Positions 52,567-60,763 of a DNA stretch of 64,000 bases are shown here, in pieces. Both the position numbers and the translations under genes were made by a program. The stretch lies in NCBI GenBank assembly GCA_003222395.1, contig QHWB01000064.1, forward strand, positions 62,001 to 126,000, written 5' to 3'. Every line of letters begins with the position of its first letter. The first letter of the stretch is position 1. The notes beneath the pieces were generated by a model. It did not search any database. It had not been told where the DNA came from and saw nothing but the letters and a program-made list of their open reading frames with translations. The stretch is from Acidobacteriota bacterium (GTDB lineage: Bacteria; Acidobacteriota; Vicinamibacteria; Vicinamibacterales; CAVVIG01).

Positions 52567-53183
52567 GTCGCGGAGAGCGACACGAGGTCGCGCGCGAGCT
52601 GCCTGACGCGCGCCGGCCCTTCTTCGTCGGGGTCCCATTCACCTTTCAGCAGCGAGGCGGGCGAACGCCCGTCCAGCAGCGTCCGCTTGCGGTGAAACCA
52701 GCGCCGGATCCCGACGTCGTTGTACGAGCCGGCGAGGTCGCCCACGACGAGCGCGAGGAAGTGCAGCCGCGCCGCGACGGCGTCGGGTGTGGCGCGCTCT
52801 TCGGATTGATAGCGTTTCAGGCTCGATGCCGACACGTTCAGCAGCGCGCCGAGCTCGTCGGCCGGAAACACGCGCGCCAGGCCGCCCCATTCGAATTTCG
52901 GCACCGGCGACGCCTCGAGCGCCGCAATCATCATCTCGAGCACGCCCGTTACCTCCTCGGAGGTCGGCGCCGCAACATTATTGAGGTGGTCGGCCGCCGA
53001 CGCGGCAATCCCCGCGCGCCGGACGCGGCTTGCCAGATGGCGGACGGCATCGGCGTCGCCGCGCGTCACGGCGCCCGGCTCGACGAGCCCCATCGCTTCC
53101 GCGCGCCGGACCGCCTCGAACAGGAGCCGCGGCACCGACGGCATCGGGGCCTGGGCGTTGGAGCTTCTTCGGACTAGCGCCAT
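52563..53183 (-). CDS. Xre/MbcA/ParS-type antitoxin (DUF2384-like)
   Basis: A 206-residue protein. The central part has a Xre-like helix-turn-helix (FPADELGALLNVSASSLKRYQ) and the C-terminal ~55 residues are the toxin-binding domain (NDVGIRRWFHRKRTLLDGRSPASLLKGEW, then EGPARVRQLARDLVSL). The N-terminal ~80 residues are longer than usual. It overlaps the toxin gene by 4 bp, the standard arrangement. It should neutralise the RES toxin and bind the operon promoter. Confidence 0.87.
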   Translation of the reverse strand: MALVRRSSNAQAPMPSVPRLLFEAVRRAEAMGLVEPGAVTRGDADAVRHLASRVRRAGIAASAADHLNNVAAPTSEEVTGVLEMMIAALEASPVPKFEWGGLARVFPADELGALLNVSASSLKRYQSEERATPDAVAARLHFLALVVGDLAGSYNDVGIRRWFHRKRTLLDGRSPASLLKGEWDPDEEGPARVRQLARDLVSLSAT

Positions 53184-53321
53184 ACCCCAATTCTACTCCA
53201 TCTCTGGTCCGCAGGTCGACCGCGTCGAAATGCTCTAGAATCGATCGGATCGGTCCGAGGAGACGGAGCGGGCGGGAGGACGCGGAGAAAGATTGGTCTG
53301 TCGCGTACTCAGAGAGGCTCA

Positions 53322-54473
53322 ATGCGCATCGCAGTCCCCAGGGAAACAGCTCCCGGCGAGCGTCGCGTCGCCCTGGTGCCGGAATCGTGCAAGAAGCTGA
53401 TCCAGGCCGGATATCAGATCGCCGTCGAAGCCGGCGCGGGCGACGCCGCGGGTTTCGCCGACGCCGAGTACCGACAGCTCGGCGTCGATCTGCAGACCGA
53501 CGCGGCGGCGCTGCTCGGATCGGCCGAGCTCGTGCTGAAGGTGACCGCGCCGGCCGGACGCGAATCGCAGCGCGACGAAGTGCAGTGGATGCGCCCGGGC
53601 GCGATCTACGTCGGCTCGCTGATGCCGCTGCGCAACCTCGACGCGACGCGCGCGCTCGCCGCGCGGCACGTCACGGCGTTCGCCACCGACGCGATCCCGA
53701 GGACGACGCGCGCGCAATCGATGGATACGCTGTCGTCGATGGCCAACATCAGCGGCTACAAGGGCGTGCTCCTCGCCGCCGTGGAGCTCGATCGCTACTT
53801 TCCGATGCTGATGACGGCTGCCGGAATGGTCCGCCCGGCGAAGGTGTTCGTCATCGGCGCCGGCGTCGCCGGCCTGCAGGCGATTGCGACGGCGAAGCGT
53901 CTCGGCGCCAACGTCGTCGCGACCGACGTGCGGCCCGAAGTCAAGGAACAGATCGAGAGCGTCGGCGCCAAGTACGTCGGCATCGAGCTGAAGGACAGCG
54001 CGGCGGCAGCCGGCGGTTACGCGCGCGAGCTGTCAGAGGACGATCGCCGGCGTCAGAGCCAGCTGCTGGCCGAAGAATGCGCGCAGTCGGACGTCGTGAT
54101 CACGACCGCGCTCATCGGCGGCGTGTTCGCGCCGCGTCTGATTGCGGCCGACACGGTCTCGAAGATGAAGCCGGGATCGATCATCGTCGATCTCGCGGCC
54201 GACGGCGGCGGCAACTGCGAGCTGTCGAAGCCGGGCCAGACGGTCCGCAGCGGCGGCGTCACGATCCTCGCGCCGCTCAACGTACCGTCGACGATGGCGT
54301 ATCACGCGAGCCTGCTGTTCTCGCGAAACCTGACGGCGTTCGTGCTCGCGTTCACGAAGGACGGCGCATTTCAACTCGACTTCAACGACGACATCCAGCA
54401 GGGCGCCGTCATCACGCACGACGGCGATGTGAAGCACGCGCGCACGCGCGAGGCCCTGCAGAAGCGTCAATGA
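53322..54473 (+). CDS. pntAA: NAD(P) transhydrogenase subunit alpha part 1
   Basis: A 383-residue NAD(H)-binding subunit (domain I): MRIAVPRETAPGERRVALVP at the start, GAGDAAGF, PRTTRAQSMDTLSSMANISGY and the nucleotide loop VIGAGVAGLQAIATAKRLGA, then VDLAADGGGNCE. GAGAGG lies 4 nt before the ATG and TAGAAT at 53236-53241 is a plausible -10. Split alpha subunits like this occur in Rhodospirillum-type enzymes. The complex moves protons while reducing NADP+ with NADH. Confidence 0.95.
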   Translation: MRIAVPRETAPGERRVALVPESCKKLIQAGYQIAVEAGAGDAAGFADAEYRQLGVDLQTDAAALLGSAELVLKVTAPAGRESQRDEVQWMRPGAIYVGSLMPLRNLDATRALAARHVTAFATDAIPRTTRAQSMDTLSSMANISGYKGVLLAAVELDRYFPMLMTAAGMVRPAKVFVIGAGVAGLQAIATAKRLGANVVATDVRPEVKEQIESVGAKYVGIELKDSAAAAGGYARELSEDDRRRQSQLLAEECAQSDVVITTALIGGVFAPRLIAADTVSKMKPGSIIVDLAADGGGNCELSKPGQTVRSGGVTILAPLNVPSTMAYHASLLFSRNLTAFVLAFTKDGAFQLDFNDDIQQGAVITHDGDVKHARTREALQKRQ

Positions 54474-54508
54474 CAAAGAGTCACTGACACCCGCGCGAGA
54501 GATAAACA

Positions 54509-54829
54509 ATGGACTTCTGGCCCACCCTCTACGTGTTCGTGCTCGCGTCGTTCATCGGCCTCGGGGTCATCCGGCGTGTCTCGCGCCTGCTGCACACGCC
54601 GCTGATGTCGCTCACCAATGCCATCTCCGCGATTGCCGTCGTCGGATCAATCCTGGTCACCGGCGGCGACTATCCGCCCCGGATCCGCGCGCTCGGCGCC
54701 ATTGCGCTCTTCGCTTCGATGACGAACATCGTGAGCGGCTTCCTGATCACCGATCGGATGCTCAGGATGTTCAAGACCGACAGACGCCCGCCGACCGAGC
54801 CCGGCGCCAGGTCCGGAGGCGGTTCATGA
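54509..54829 (+). CDS. pntAB: NAD(P) transhydrogenase subunit alpha part 2
   Basis: A 106-residue membrane subunit with three helices: WPTLYVFVLASFIGLGVI, TPLMSLTNAISAIAVVGSILVT and LGAIALFASMTNIVSGFLI. The SLTNAISAI motif is characteristic of transhydrogenase domain II. A charged tail follows (DRRPPTEPGARSGGG). It overlaps pntB by 4 bp (ATGA). Confidence 0.94.
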   Translation: MDFWPTLYVFVLASFIGLGVIRRVSRLLHTPLMSLTNAISAIAVVGSILVTGGDYPPRIRALGAIALFASMTNIVSGFLITDRMLRMFKTDRRPPTEPGARSGGGS

Positions 54830-56235
54830 TCTACGGCATCAGCCAGCTCGGGTACCTGGTCGCGTCGGCGCTGTTCATCTTCGCGCTGCACTGGATGAAC
54901 ACCCCTGCGACGGCGCGCAAAGGCGTGTACGCGGGCGTCGCCGGCACGATGATCGCCGTCGTCGTCACATGGGCCGAACCGGCGGTCATTCACCACGCGT
55001 GGATCGTCGTCGCGATCGCCGCCGGCTTCGTCGTCGGCGTGCCGCTGTCGAAGGTGCCGCTCACGGCGGTGCCGCAGCGGACGGCGCTCTCGCACGCGTT
55101 CGGCGGCGCGGCCGCCGGCCTCGTCGGCACCGCGGAGTACTACCTGCGGCTGTCGGAAGGCGGCGAATACCTGACGCCGTTCCGGATGATCGCGCTCATC
55201 GCCGAGATCATCCTCGGCTACCTGACGCTGACGGGCAGCCTGATGGCGGCGGGCAAGCTGCAGGAAGTGAAATGGGTGCCGCAGCGGCCGGTCACGTACC
55301 CGCTCCAGAACATCAGCAACCTCGCGCTGTTCGGCCTCGCGCTGGCGCTCGCCGGCGCGATCACGCGGAGTCCGACGGCGGCGTGGGCGCCGTTCGTGTT
55401 CGGCGGCATCATCGCGCTCGCGCTCCTCTTCGGCGTGCTGCTCATCATCCCGATTGGCGGGGCCGACATGCCGACCGTCATCGCCATCCTCAATTCGTAC
55501 GCCGGCTTGTCCGCCGTGGCGATGGGATTCGTGCTCGACAACAAGCTGCTCATCACCGCCGGTGCGCTCGACGGGTCGAGCGGTCTCATCCTCGCCATCA
55601 TCATGTGCAACGCGATGAACCGATCGTTCACCAACGTGCTGTTCGGCGCGTTCGGTCAGGTGAAGGCGTCGCGGGCGGCGGGTGAAGAAAAAGTCTACAA
55701 GTCGGAAACCGTCGAAGGCGCGGCGCAGGTGCTCGAACAGGCCAACCTCGTCGTCATCGTTCCCGGCTACGGCATGGCGGTCGCGCAGGCGCAGCACAAA
55801 GTGCGAGAGCTCTACGATCAATTGAAGAAGCGGGGCATCACGGTGAAGTTCGCGATTCATCCGGTCGCCGGCCGGATGCCGGGTCACATGAACGTGCTGC
55901 TCGCCGAAGCGGACATCCCCTATACCGATCTCGTCGAGATGGACGAAATCAATCCCGATATGCCGCAGGTCGATGTCGCGCTCGTCGTCGGCGCCAACGA
56001 CGTCGTCAACCCCGCCGCGCGCACGGAGAAAGCGAGTCCGATATACGGCATGCCGATCATCGACGCCGACAAGGCGCGCAGCGTGTTTGCCATCAAACGG
56101 AGCAAGAATCCTGGATTTGCAGGCATCGACAACGAGCTGTACTTCGGCGATCGCACGTGGATGTTGTTCGGCGATGCGAAGAATGTGATCGGGGAATTGG
56201 TGAAACAGCTCGCGGGCGGCTCCGGCATGCACTGA
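54826..56235 (+). CDS. pntB: NAD(P) transhydrogenase subunit beta
   Basis: A 469-residue protein. Residues 1-~270 are the membrane domain with nine helices (SQLGYLVASALFIFALHWM, GGADMPTVIAILNSYAGLSA, GALDGSSGLILAIIMCNAMN); residues ~290-469 are the NADP(H)-binding domain III with VVIVPGYGMAVAQAQH, AIHPVAGRMPGHMNVLLAEA, LVVGANDVVNPAA and GMPIIDADKAR. The three pnt genes form a complete operon. Confidence 0.96.
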   Translation: MIYGISQLGYLVASALFIFALHWMNTPATARKGVYAGVAGTMIAVVVTWAEPAVIHHAWIVVAIAAGFVVGVPLSKVPLTAVPQRTALSHAFGGAAAGLVGTAEYYLRLSEGGEYLTPFRMIALIAEIILGYLTLTGSLMAAGKLQEVKWVPQRPVTYPLQNISNLALFGLALALAGAITRSPTAAWAPFVFGGIIALALLFGVLLIIPIGGADMPTVIAILNSYAGLSAVAMGFVLDNKLLITAGALDGSSGLILAIIMCNAMNRSFTNVLFGAFGQVKASRAAGEEKVYKSETVEGAAQVLEQANLVVIVPGYGMAVAQAQHKVRELYDQLKKRGITVKFAIHPVAGRMPGHMNVLLAEADIPYTDLVEMDEINPDMPQVDVALVVGANDVVNPAARTEKASPIYGMPIIDADKARSVFAIKRSKNPGFAGIDNELYFGDRTWMLFGDAKNVIGELVKQLAGGSGMH

Positions 56236-56283
56236 CCAGACGGCTTTCGACGTGCCAGCTATTCTCCTCGGGGATGTTCCGAG

Positions 56284-56764
56284 AACCACGAGCGCGAAGA
56301 TCCGAACCGCAACGCCGAAGTCGAGGGCCGCGTAGCGTCGATCGCCGGAAGCGCGCTCACGGTCGGAACCAGAACGGTCAACGTGAGCGCGACGACGCGC
56401 ATCGTTCACGGCGACACGGTGCTGACGCTGACCAGCATCCACGTCGGCGATCGCATCCACGTTCACGGAACGGTGAACGGCAGCGCGTCGATGCGGCAAA
56501 GATCGAGGTCGAGAACGGCCAGGAGACGCCGGGACGCGGCGACGAGCGAACGAGGTCGTGATCAGCGGATCGATCTCGAACAAGGGCGGTGTGTGCCCGG
56601 CCCTCACGTGTACGGTCGGCTCGACGCCGGTCGTCACGGACAGCACGACGGAGTTCAAGAACGCCGGCTGCAGCGCGCTCGCGAATAACGTGCGCGTCGA
56701 GGTGAAAGGCACGAAGCGGTCGATCGGCAGCGTGCTCGCGACGAGGGTCGAGAAGAAAGATTAA
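56284..56764 (+). pseudogene. DUF5666-like protein remnant with two frameshifts
   Basis: EVEGRVASIAGSALTVGTRT and ATTRIVHGDTVLTLTSIHVG in one frame, AAKIEVENGQETPG in a second and VVISGSISNKGG then NNVRVEVKGTKRSIGSVLAT in a third together resemble a DUF5666 (OB-like beta-barrel) protein. No start codon or signal peptide is attached to the first part. Two frame changes lie near 56480-56500 and 56545-56560. Only the last segment, from 56558, has its own start. A decayed gene is the simplest reading; assembly errors are possible. Confidence 0.7.
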
Positions 56765-57738
56765 GCGGGTTCGACCAGCGTCAACGCGAACCGATCCTCG
56801 TCATCGATCCACTGCTCGAGCGGACGGAAGGCCGCCCGCTCGAGCATCGCGACCACGCAGGCCGGCTCGTATTTGTACGAGCTCTCGGTCCAGACCGTCT
56901 CGCCTTCTCGGAATGCGATCTCCAGGCCGGCCCTCGAGACGCGCACCCGCTGCGCACGCGTGCTGACGAGATGCATTTCCACGCGCGACGCTGCCGCATT
57001 CCACGATGCGCGATGCGCGAACGCGGCCACGTCGAAGTCGCCGCCGATCTCCCGGTTGATTCTCACGAGCAGGTTCCGGTTGAAGGCGGCGGTGACGCCG
57101 AGCGGATCGTCGTATGCGAGCAGCAGCTTGCGTTCCTCCTTCACCAGATCGGCGCCGACGAGCAGCGCGTCTCCCGGCGCGAGGCCGCCGCGGATCGATC
57201 GGAGGAGCGCGTGCGCGCCAGGCGGATCGAAGTTGCCGATGTTCGATCCAAGGAAAAGCGTCAGCGTGCGCCCGTTCGCCGGACCGCTGCGGCGCACCGC
57301 GGCCAGTCCCGATTCGTACGGCGCCTGATGCGTGAAGACGTCGACGCGGCCGCCGTCGCTCAGCGTCCGCGCGGCCGCCGCGAGCGCGGCAGCCGACACA
57401 TCCACGAGGTGGACGCTCACATGGCGCCACGACGGCGACGCGTCGAGGATCGTCGCCAGCTTGGCGCCGCTTCCCGGTCCAAGCTCCACGAGCGTGGAAG
57501 GCTGAACGCGCTCGATCAGCTTGCGGCGATGACGCTCGATGAGCCGCTGCTCTGCGCGCGTGATGCGGTACCACGGGAGCTCGCAGATCGCCTCGAACAA
57601 CGCCGACCCGAGCGCGTCGTAGAAGTACTTCGAGGGCAGCTGACGCGGTGACAACGCCAGGTAGTACGCGATGTCGTCGGCGAACTGCCTAATTTCGGAG
57701 GCTGACGGGGCGGTCCGTGGCGCAACGGAAAGTGGCAT
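56761..57738 (-). CDS. egtD: L-histidine N-alpha-methyltransferase EgtD
   Basis: A 325-residue SAM-dependent methyltransferase: FYDALGSALFEAICELPWYRITRAE at the N-terminus, LVELGPGSGAKLATIL (motif I), VDVSAAAL, FLGSNIGNF with the conserved GSxIGN, and the C-terminal RVEMHLVS and FREGETVWTESSYKY. These identify EgtD, which trimethylates histidine to hercynine. The gene starts inside the end of egtB (50-bp overlap), so translation is probably coupled. Confidence 0.96.
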   Translation of the reverse strand: MPLSVAPRTAPSASEIRQFADDIAYYLALSPRQLPSKYFYDALGSALFEAICELPWYRITRAEQRLIERHRRKLIERVQPSTLVELGPGSGAKLATILDASPSWRHVSVHLVDVSAAALAAAARTLSDGGRVDVFTHQAPYESGLAAVRRSGPANGRTLTLFLGSNIGNFDPPGAHALLRSIRGGLAPGDALLVGADLVKEERKLLLAYDDPLGVTAAFNRNLLVRINREIGGDFDVAAFAHRASWNAAASRVEMHLVSTRAQRVRVSRAGLEIAFREGETVWTESSYKYEPACVVAMLERAAFRPLEQWIDDEDRFALTLVEPA

Positions 57739-59026
57739 ATACGTATGGGTACCGTGGACGAAACCAGTTGCGGAAGGTGGGACGCAGCAGCTCGCGCGCG
57801 GTCGCGGGCGACGCGCCCTTCATCACGACGTGCTCGCCGTCGAAGAAGTCCGCTGAGTATTCGGGATACGACGCCATGGCTCGAAATCCTGGGAACGGCC
57901 CGAACGGCGTCGTGGTCCACTCCCATCCATTACCGACGAGGTCGTGCACGTTCCACGCACTATTTCCCTTTGGATGGGTACCGGCCGGTTCGGGATCCCA
58001 GCTCGAAAAATCGAACACGCCGTGGACGGCCGACGGCGTCTCGCAGCCCCATGGATGCAGACGCTCGCCGTCCGGCGAGCCGAATGCTGCGCGCTGGAAC
58101 TCGGCTTCCGTCGGCAGACGTCCACCTCGCCATCGCGCGTACGCGCGTGCTTCGGCGTTGCTGACGTACACGGGCCATGCGGCCGGCAGCGGAACGAGAG
58201 CGAACATGCCGCGCCAGAACCAGTCGTCGTCGTGGACTTCCCAGAACAGCGGATGCGTTATCTGCTCGCGCTGCACCCACTCCCAGTCCTCGGGCCGCCA
58301 CCACTGCTGATCGCGGTACCCGCCGGCGTCGACGAATTCGAGGAACTGCTGGCTCGTCACGTCGTGCTGCTCGATCGCGAACGCCGGCACATCGCAGGTC
58401 AGCGCCGAAAACTCGTTGTCCCAGCCGAACGGAACCGCCGCTCGATCGACGCCGAGCGTTGCGCGGCCGGCGGGAATCTCGATCCATTCGTGACGAGGCG
58501 GCGCGCCATTTGTGCGAGGACTGTAGCCAGCGGGCCGCCGTTTCCGCGCGAGCGGCAGCCGATGCCACATATACAACAGCGTCTCCTGATGCATCGCCTC
58601 GTGCTCGAGAATCGCGAACACCGCTTCGCCGCGATCGAGCAGCGCGTCGCCCGGGCGATCGACGTCGGCATTCGCGAGGGCGCGGAGCACCTGATGATCC
58701 GCTTCCTCGGCGAATTGATGCACGACCTCCCGCGTCGGCCACGCCGCGTCGGCGGCCGTTTCCTTCGGACCTGCCGTCTCGTGCGGATCGATCCCGCGCG
58801 CGAAGAGCGTTTCGAGACGGCCGTCGATGCTCGCGCCGCCGAGCGCCTTCTTCACGAGCGTGTTGAAGCTGAACGCTGGCAGGTGGCCTTCGTAGAAGAC
58901 GATCGGATGGCGCAGCGCAATCGGCTTCGTGTAGTAGGCCTCGTCGTCGACGAGGTCGAAGAGCGCGCGCGATCGCGCGCGGTTGCGGCGATACCAGTCG
59001 ATGAGCGGCGGGCGGTCCAGAGGCAT
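57689..59026 (-). CDS. egtB: Hercynine oxygenase EgtB
   Basis: A 445-residue non-haem iron enzyme. An N-terminal DinB-like domain carries the iron motif HEAMHQE near residue 140 (EHEAMHQETLLYMWHRL); a C-terminal FGE-sulfatase/C-type-lectin domain follows with DVTSQQFLEFVDAGGY, RLPTEAEFQRAAF, NVHDLVGNGWEWT and KGASPAT, ending YVYATFRC. It joins hercynine to a thiol (gamma-glutamylcysteine or cysteine) to form the sulfoxide. No EgtC or EgtE gene is present in the window. GATAAT lies 9 nt before the ATG, back to back with the thiS promoter. Confidence 0.96.
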   Translation of the reverse strand: MPLDRPPLIDWYRRNRARSRALFDLVDDEAYYTKPIALRHPIVFYEGHLPAFSFNTLVKKALGGASIDGRLETLFARGIDPHETAGPKETAADAAWPTREVVHQFAEEADHQVLRALANADVDRPGDALLDRGEAVFAILEHEAMHQETLLYMWHRLPLARKRRPAGYSPRTNGAPPRHEWIEIPAGRATLGVDRAAVPFGWDNEFSALTCDVPAFAIEQHDVTSQQFLEFVDAGGYRDQQWWRPEDWEWVQREQITHPLFWEVHDDDWFWRGMFALVPLPAAWPVYVSNAEARAYARWRGGRLPTEAEFQRAAFGSPDGERLHPWGCETPSAVHGVFDFSSWDPEPAGTHPKGNSAWNVHDLVGNGWEWTTTPFGPFPGFRAMASYPEYSADFFDGEHVVMKGASPATARELLRPTFRNWFRPRYPYVYATFRCATDRPVSLRN

Positions 59027-59061
59027 GAATCTGTGATTATCGATTAGAATTGACCGAATTG

Positions 59062-59259
59062 ATGATCAAACTGAACGGCGATCCGTACGAGGTCGCCGGT
59101 CCGTTGACCGTGGCCGAGCTCCTGGCGCGGCTCGACGTCGATTCACGCCGCGTCGCCGTCGAGCACAATCTCGCCATACTGAAGCGCGAGACATTCGACC
59201 GGACAAGGATCGCGGACGGTGACGAGATCGAAATCGTGAATTTCGTGGGCGGCGGCTGA
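59062..59259 (+). CDS. thiS: Sulfur carrier protein ThiS
   Basis: A 65-residue ubiquitin-like protein: [21 protein letters not shown] to [11 protein letters not shown], with the C-terminal Gly-Gly that is adenylylated and thiocarboxylated. The ATG at 59062 is preferred over a TTG at 59050, which would overlap the TAGAAT hexamer (59045-59050). The TGA overlaps the thiG ATG by one base. Confidence 0.95.
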   Translation: MIKLNGDPYEVAGPLTVAELLARLDVDSRRVAVEHNLAILKRETFDRTRIADGDEIEIVNFVGGG

Positions 59260-60029
59260 TGGACACCTTCACAATCGCAGGCAAGACATTCTCTTCGCGA
59301 CTCATCGTCGGCACCGGCAAGTACTCGTCGCCTGCCGTGATGGTGCAGGCGCACGAGGCCTCGGGCGCCGAGATGATCACCGTCGCCGTCCGGCGCGTGA
59401 ATCTGGACCGCACGAAGGAATCGCTCCTCGACTACATCGACGCGTCGAAGTACTTCCTCCTGCCGAACACCGCCGGCTGCTACACGGCCGATGAGGCCGT
59501 CCGGACGGCGCGGCTCGGGCGCGAGGTGGGGCTGTCGAACTGGGTGAAGCTCGAAGTGATCGGCGACGAGAAGACGTTGTTTCCCGACAACGAAGCGCTG
59601 CTCGAGGCGACGCGCGTGCTCGTGCGCGAAGGTTTCGTCGTGCTGCCGTACACCAGCGACGATCCCGTCGTCTGCCGCAAGCTCGAGGACGCCGGCGCCG
59701 CGGCGGTGATGCCGCTCGGCGCGCCGATCGGTTCGGGCCTCGGCATCCAGAACGCGAACAACATCCGGATCATCCGCGAGTTCGCGCGTGTCCCCGTCAT
59801 CGTCGACGCGGGCGTGGGCACGGCGTCGGATGCCGCGCTCGCGATGGAGCTCGGCGCCGACGGCGTGCTGATGAACACCGCGATTGCGGGCGCGCAGGCG
59901 CCGATCGCGATGGCCGAAGCGATGAAGCTCGCCGTCCGTGCGGGCCGGCTCGCGTATCTGTCGGGACGCATTCCGCGCAAGATGTACGCGAACGCGAGCA
60001 GTCCGGTCGAGGGGTTGGTTGGTCGATAA
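59259..60029 (+). CDS. thiG: Thiazole synthase ThiG
   Basis: A 256-residue TIM barrel: [38 protein letters not shown], Lys97 in [17 protein letters not shown] (the imine-forming lysine), [22 protein letters not shown] and [22 protein letters not shown]. It forms the thiazole ring of thiamine from DXP, dehydroglycine and ThiS thiocarboxylate. The dehydroglycine source (ThiO or ThiH) and ThiF are not in the window. Confidence 0.97.
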   Translation: MDTFTIAGKTFSSRLIVGTGKYSSPAVMVQAHEASGAEMITVAVRRVNLDRTKESLLDYIDASKYFLLPNTAGCYTADEAVRTARLGREVGLSNWVKLEVIGDEKTLFPDNEALLEATRVLVREGFVVLPYTSDDPVVCRKLEDAGAAAVMPLGAPIGSGLGIQNANNIRIIREFARVPVIVDAGVGTASDAALAMELGADGVLMNTAIAGAQAPIAMAEAMKLAVRAGRLAYLSGRIPRKMYANASSPVEGLVGR

Positions 60030-60046
60030 AGCATCTGCGCCCGCGT

Positions 60047-60119
60047 GAGGCGCCGGAGGGAAGCGCGGCGAAGCCGCGCCGCCGAGCGCGAGCGAGCGGG
60101 GGTGGGGCCCCGCGAGCAT
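60047..60119. repeat. Family B element, copy 1 (73 bp, two hairpins)
   Basis: Hairpin one is GCGCGGC-GAA-GCCGCGC (60063-60079); hairpin two is GCGGGG/CCCCGC around 60096-60114. About 64 of 73 bases match copy 2 at 63151-63223. In hairpin one two base pairs differ in both strands so that pairing is kept. The element lies between thiG and the next gene and ends on that gene's TTG start codon. Confidence 0.85.
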
Positions 60120-60763
60120 TGATTGACGACCCGGCGAGGCTCAAAGCGGAACGCGACGCGGCCGACCGCGAATACAACGACGCGCTGACGCGGCTCGATC
60201 GCGCCATCCAGCGGCTGCCGGCCGATTTCCCCCACCCGCCTCCCGGCCTCGACGAACATCAGATCACGTCGCTCAACGCGCTCTGGAAGATCGACGTGCC
60301 GGCCGGCGGCGGCGGCGTCCGCGGACGCATCGCGAGAGTGGTGCGGCGGTTCGTCGCGCCGCTCGTCGAGCAGCAGCAGGCCTTCAACTCCGCGGTCGTC
60401 GATCACATCAACCGCAACGTACCGGTCGCGCGCGAGACGCAGGCGTCGATCGCCACGACGCTGACCGTCCTTCACGACACGATCGCCGAACTGGTACGCT
60501 TTCAAAGCGTCCTCGTGATGTTCCTCCAGCAGATCACGCCCTACGTCGACACGCGCGACCGCGACGTCGCCGGTCTCCTCCGGGGATTGTCGGGTGCGAT
60601 CAACGCCGTCGCCGACGAGCTGATGAAGCGATCCGAAGCGCTGACGGCGCGCGACGCGCGCCGCGAGCTGCAGCTCGACGCGCTCGACGAGCGGATTGCC
60701 GACATCCGGTCGCGCCTCGACGATCTGGTGCGCGCGCTGCCGGCTGTCCGTCGCGATGGCTAG
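60119..60763 (+). CDS. Coiled-coil protein of a surface-polysaccharide-type locus, unknown function
   Basis: A 214-residue protein starting at TTG 60119. It is helical and charged, with heptad-like patterns at ~1-30 (RLKAERDAADREYNDALTRL) and in the last 50 residues (ARDARRELQLDALDERIADI). The middle RIARVVRRFVAPLVEQQQAFN, with AVVDHINRN, resembles the N-terminal region of glycosyltransferase or methyltransferase partner proteins in polysaccharide clusters. It overlaps the O-antigen-ligase-like gene by 8 bp. No function is assigned. Confidence 0.7.
   Translation: MIDDPARLKAERDAADREYNDALTRLDRAIQRLPADFPHPPPGLDEHQITSLNALWKIDVPAGGGGVRGRIARVVRRFVAPLVEQQQAFNSAVVDHINRNVPVARETQASIATTLTVLHDTIAELVRFQSVLVMFLQQITPYVDTRDRDVAGLLRGLSGAINAVADELMKRSEALTARDARRELQLDALDERIADIRSRLDDLVRALPAVRRDG

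Noticed and set aside
59037-60119. Minus-strand frame starting in the family B element (MLAGPHPRSL...)
   Set aside because: The same start peptide appears at the other family B copy because the DNA repeat is translated; the rest is antisense to thiG.
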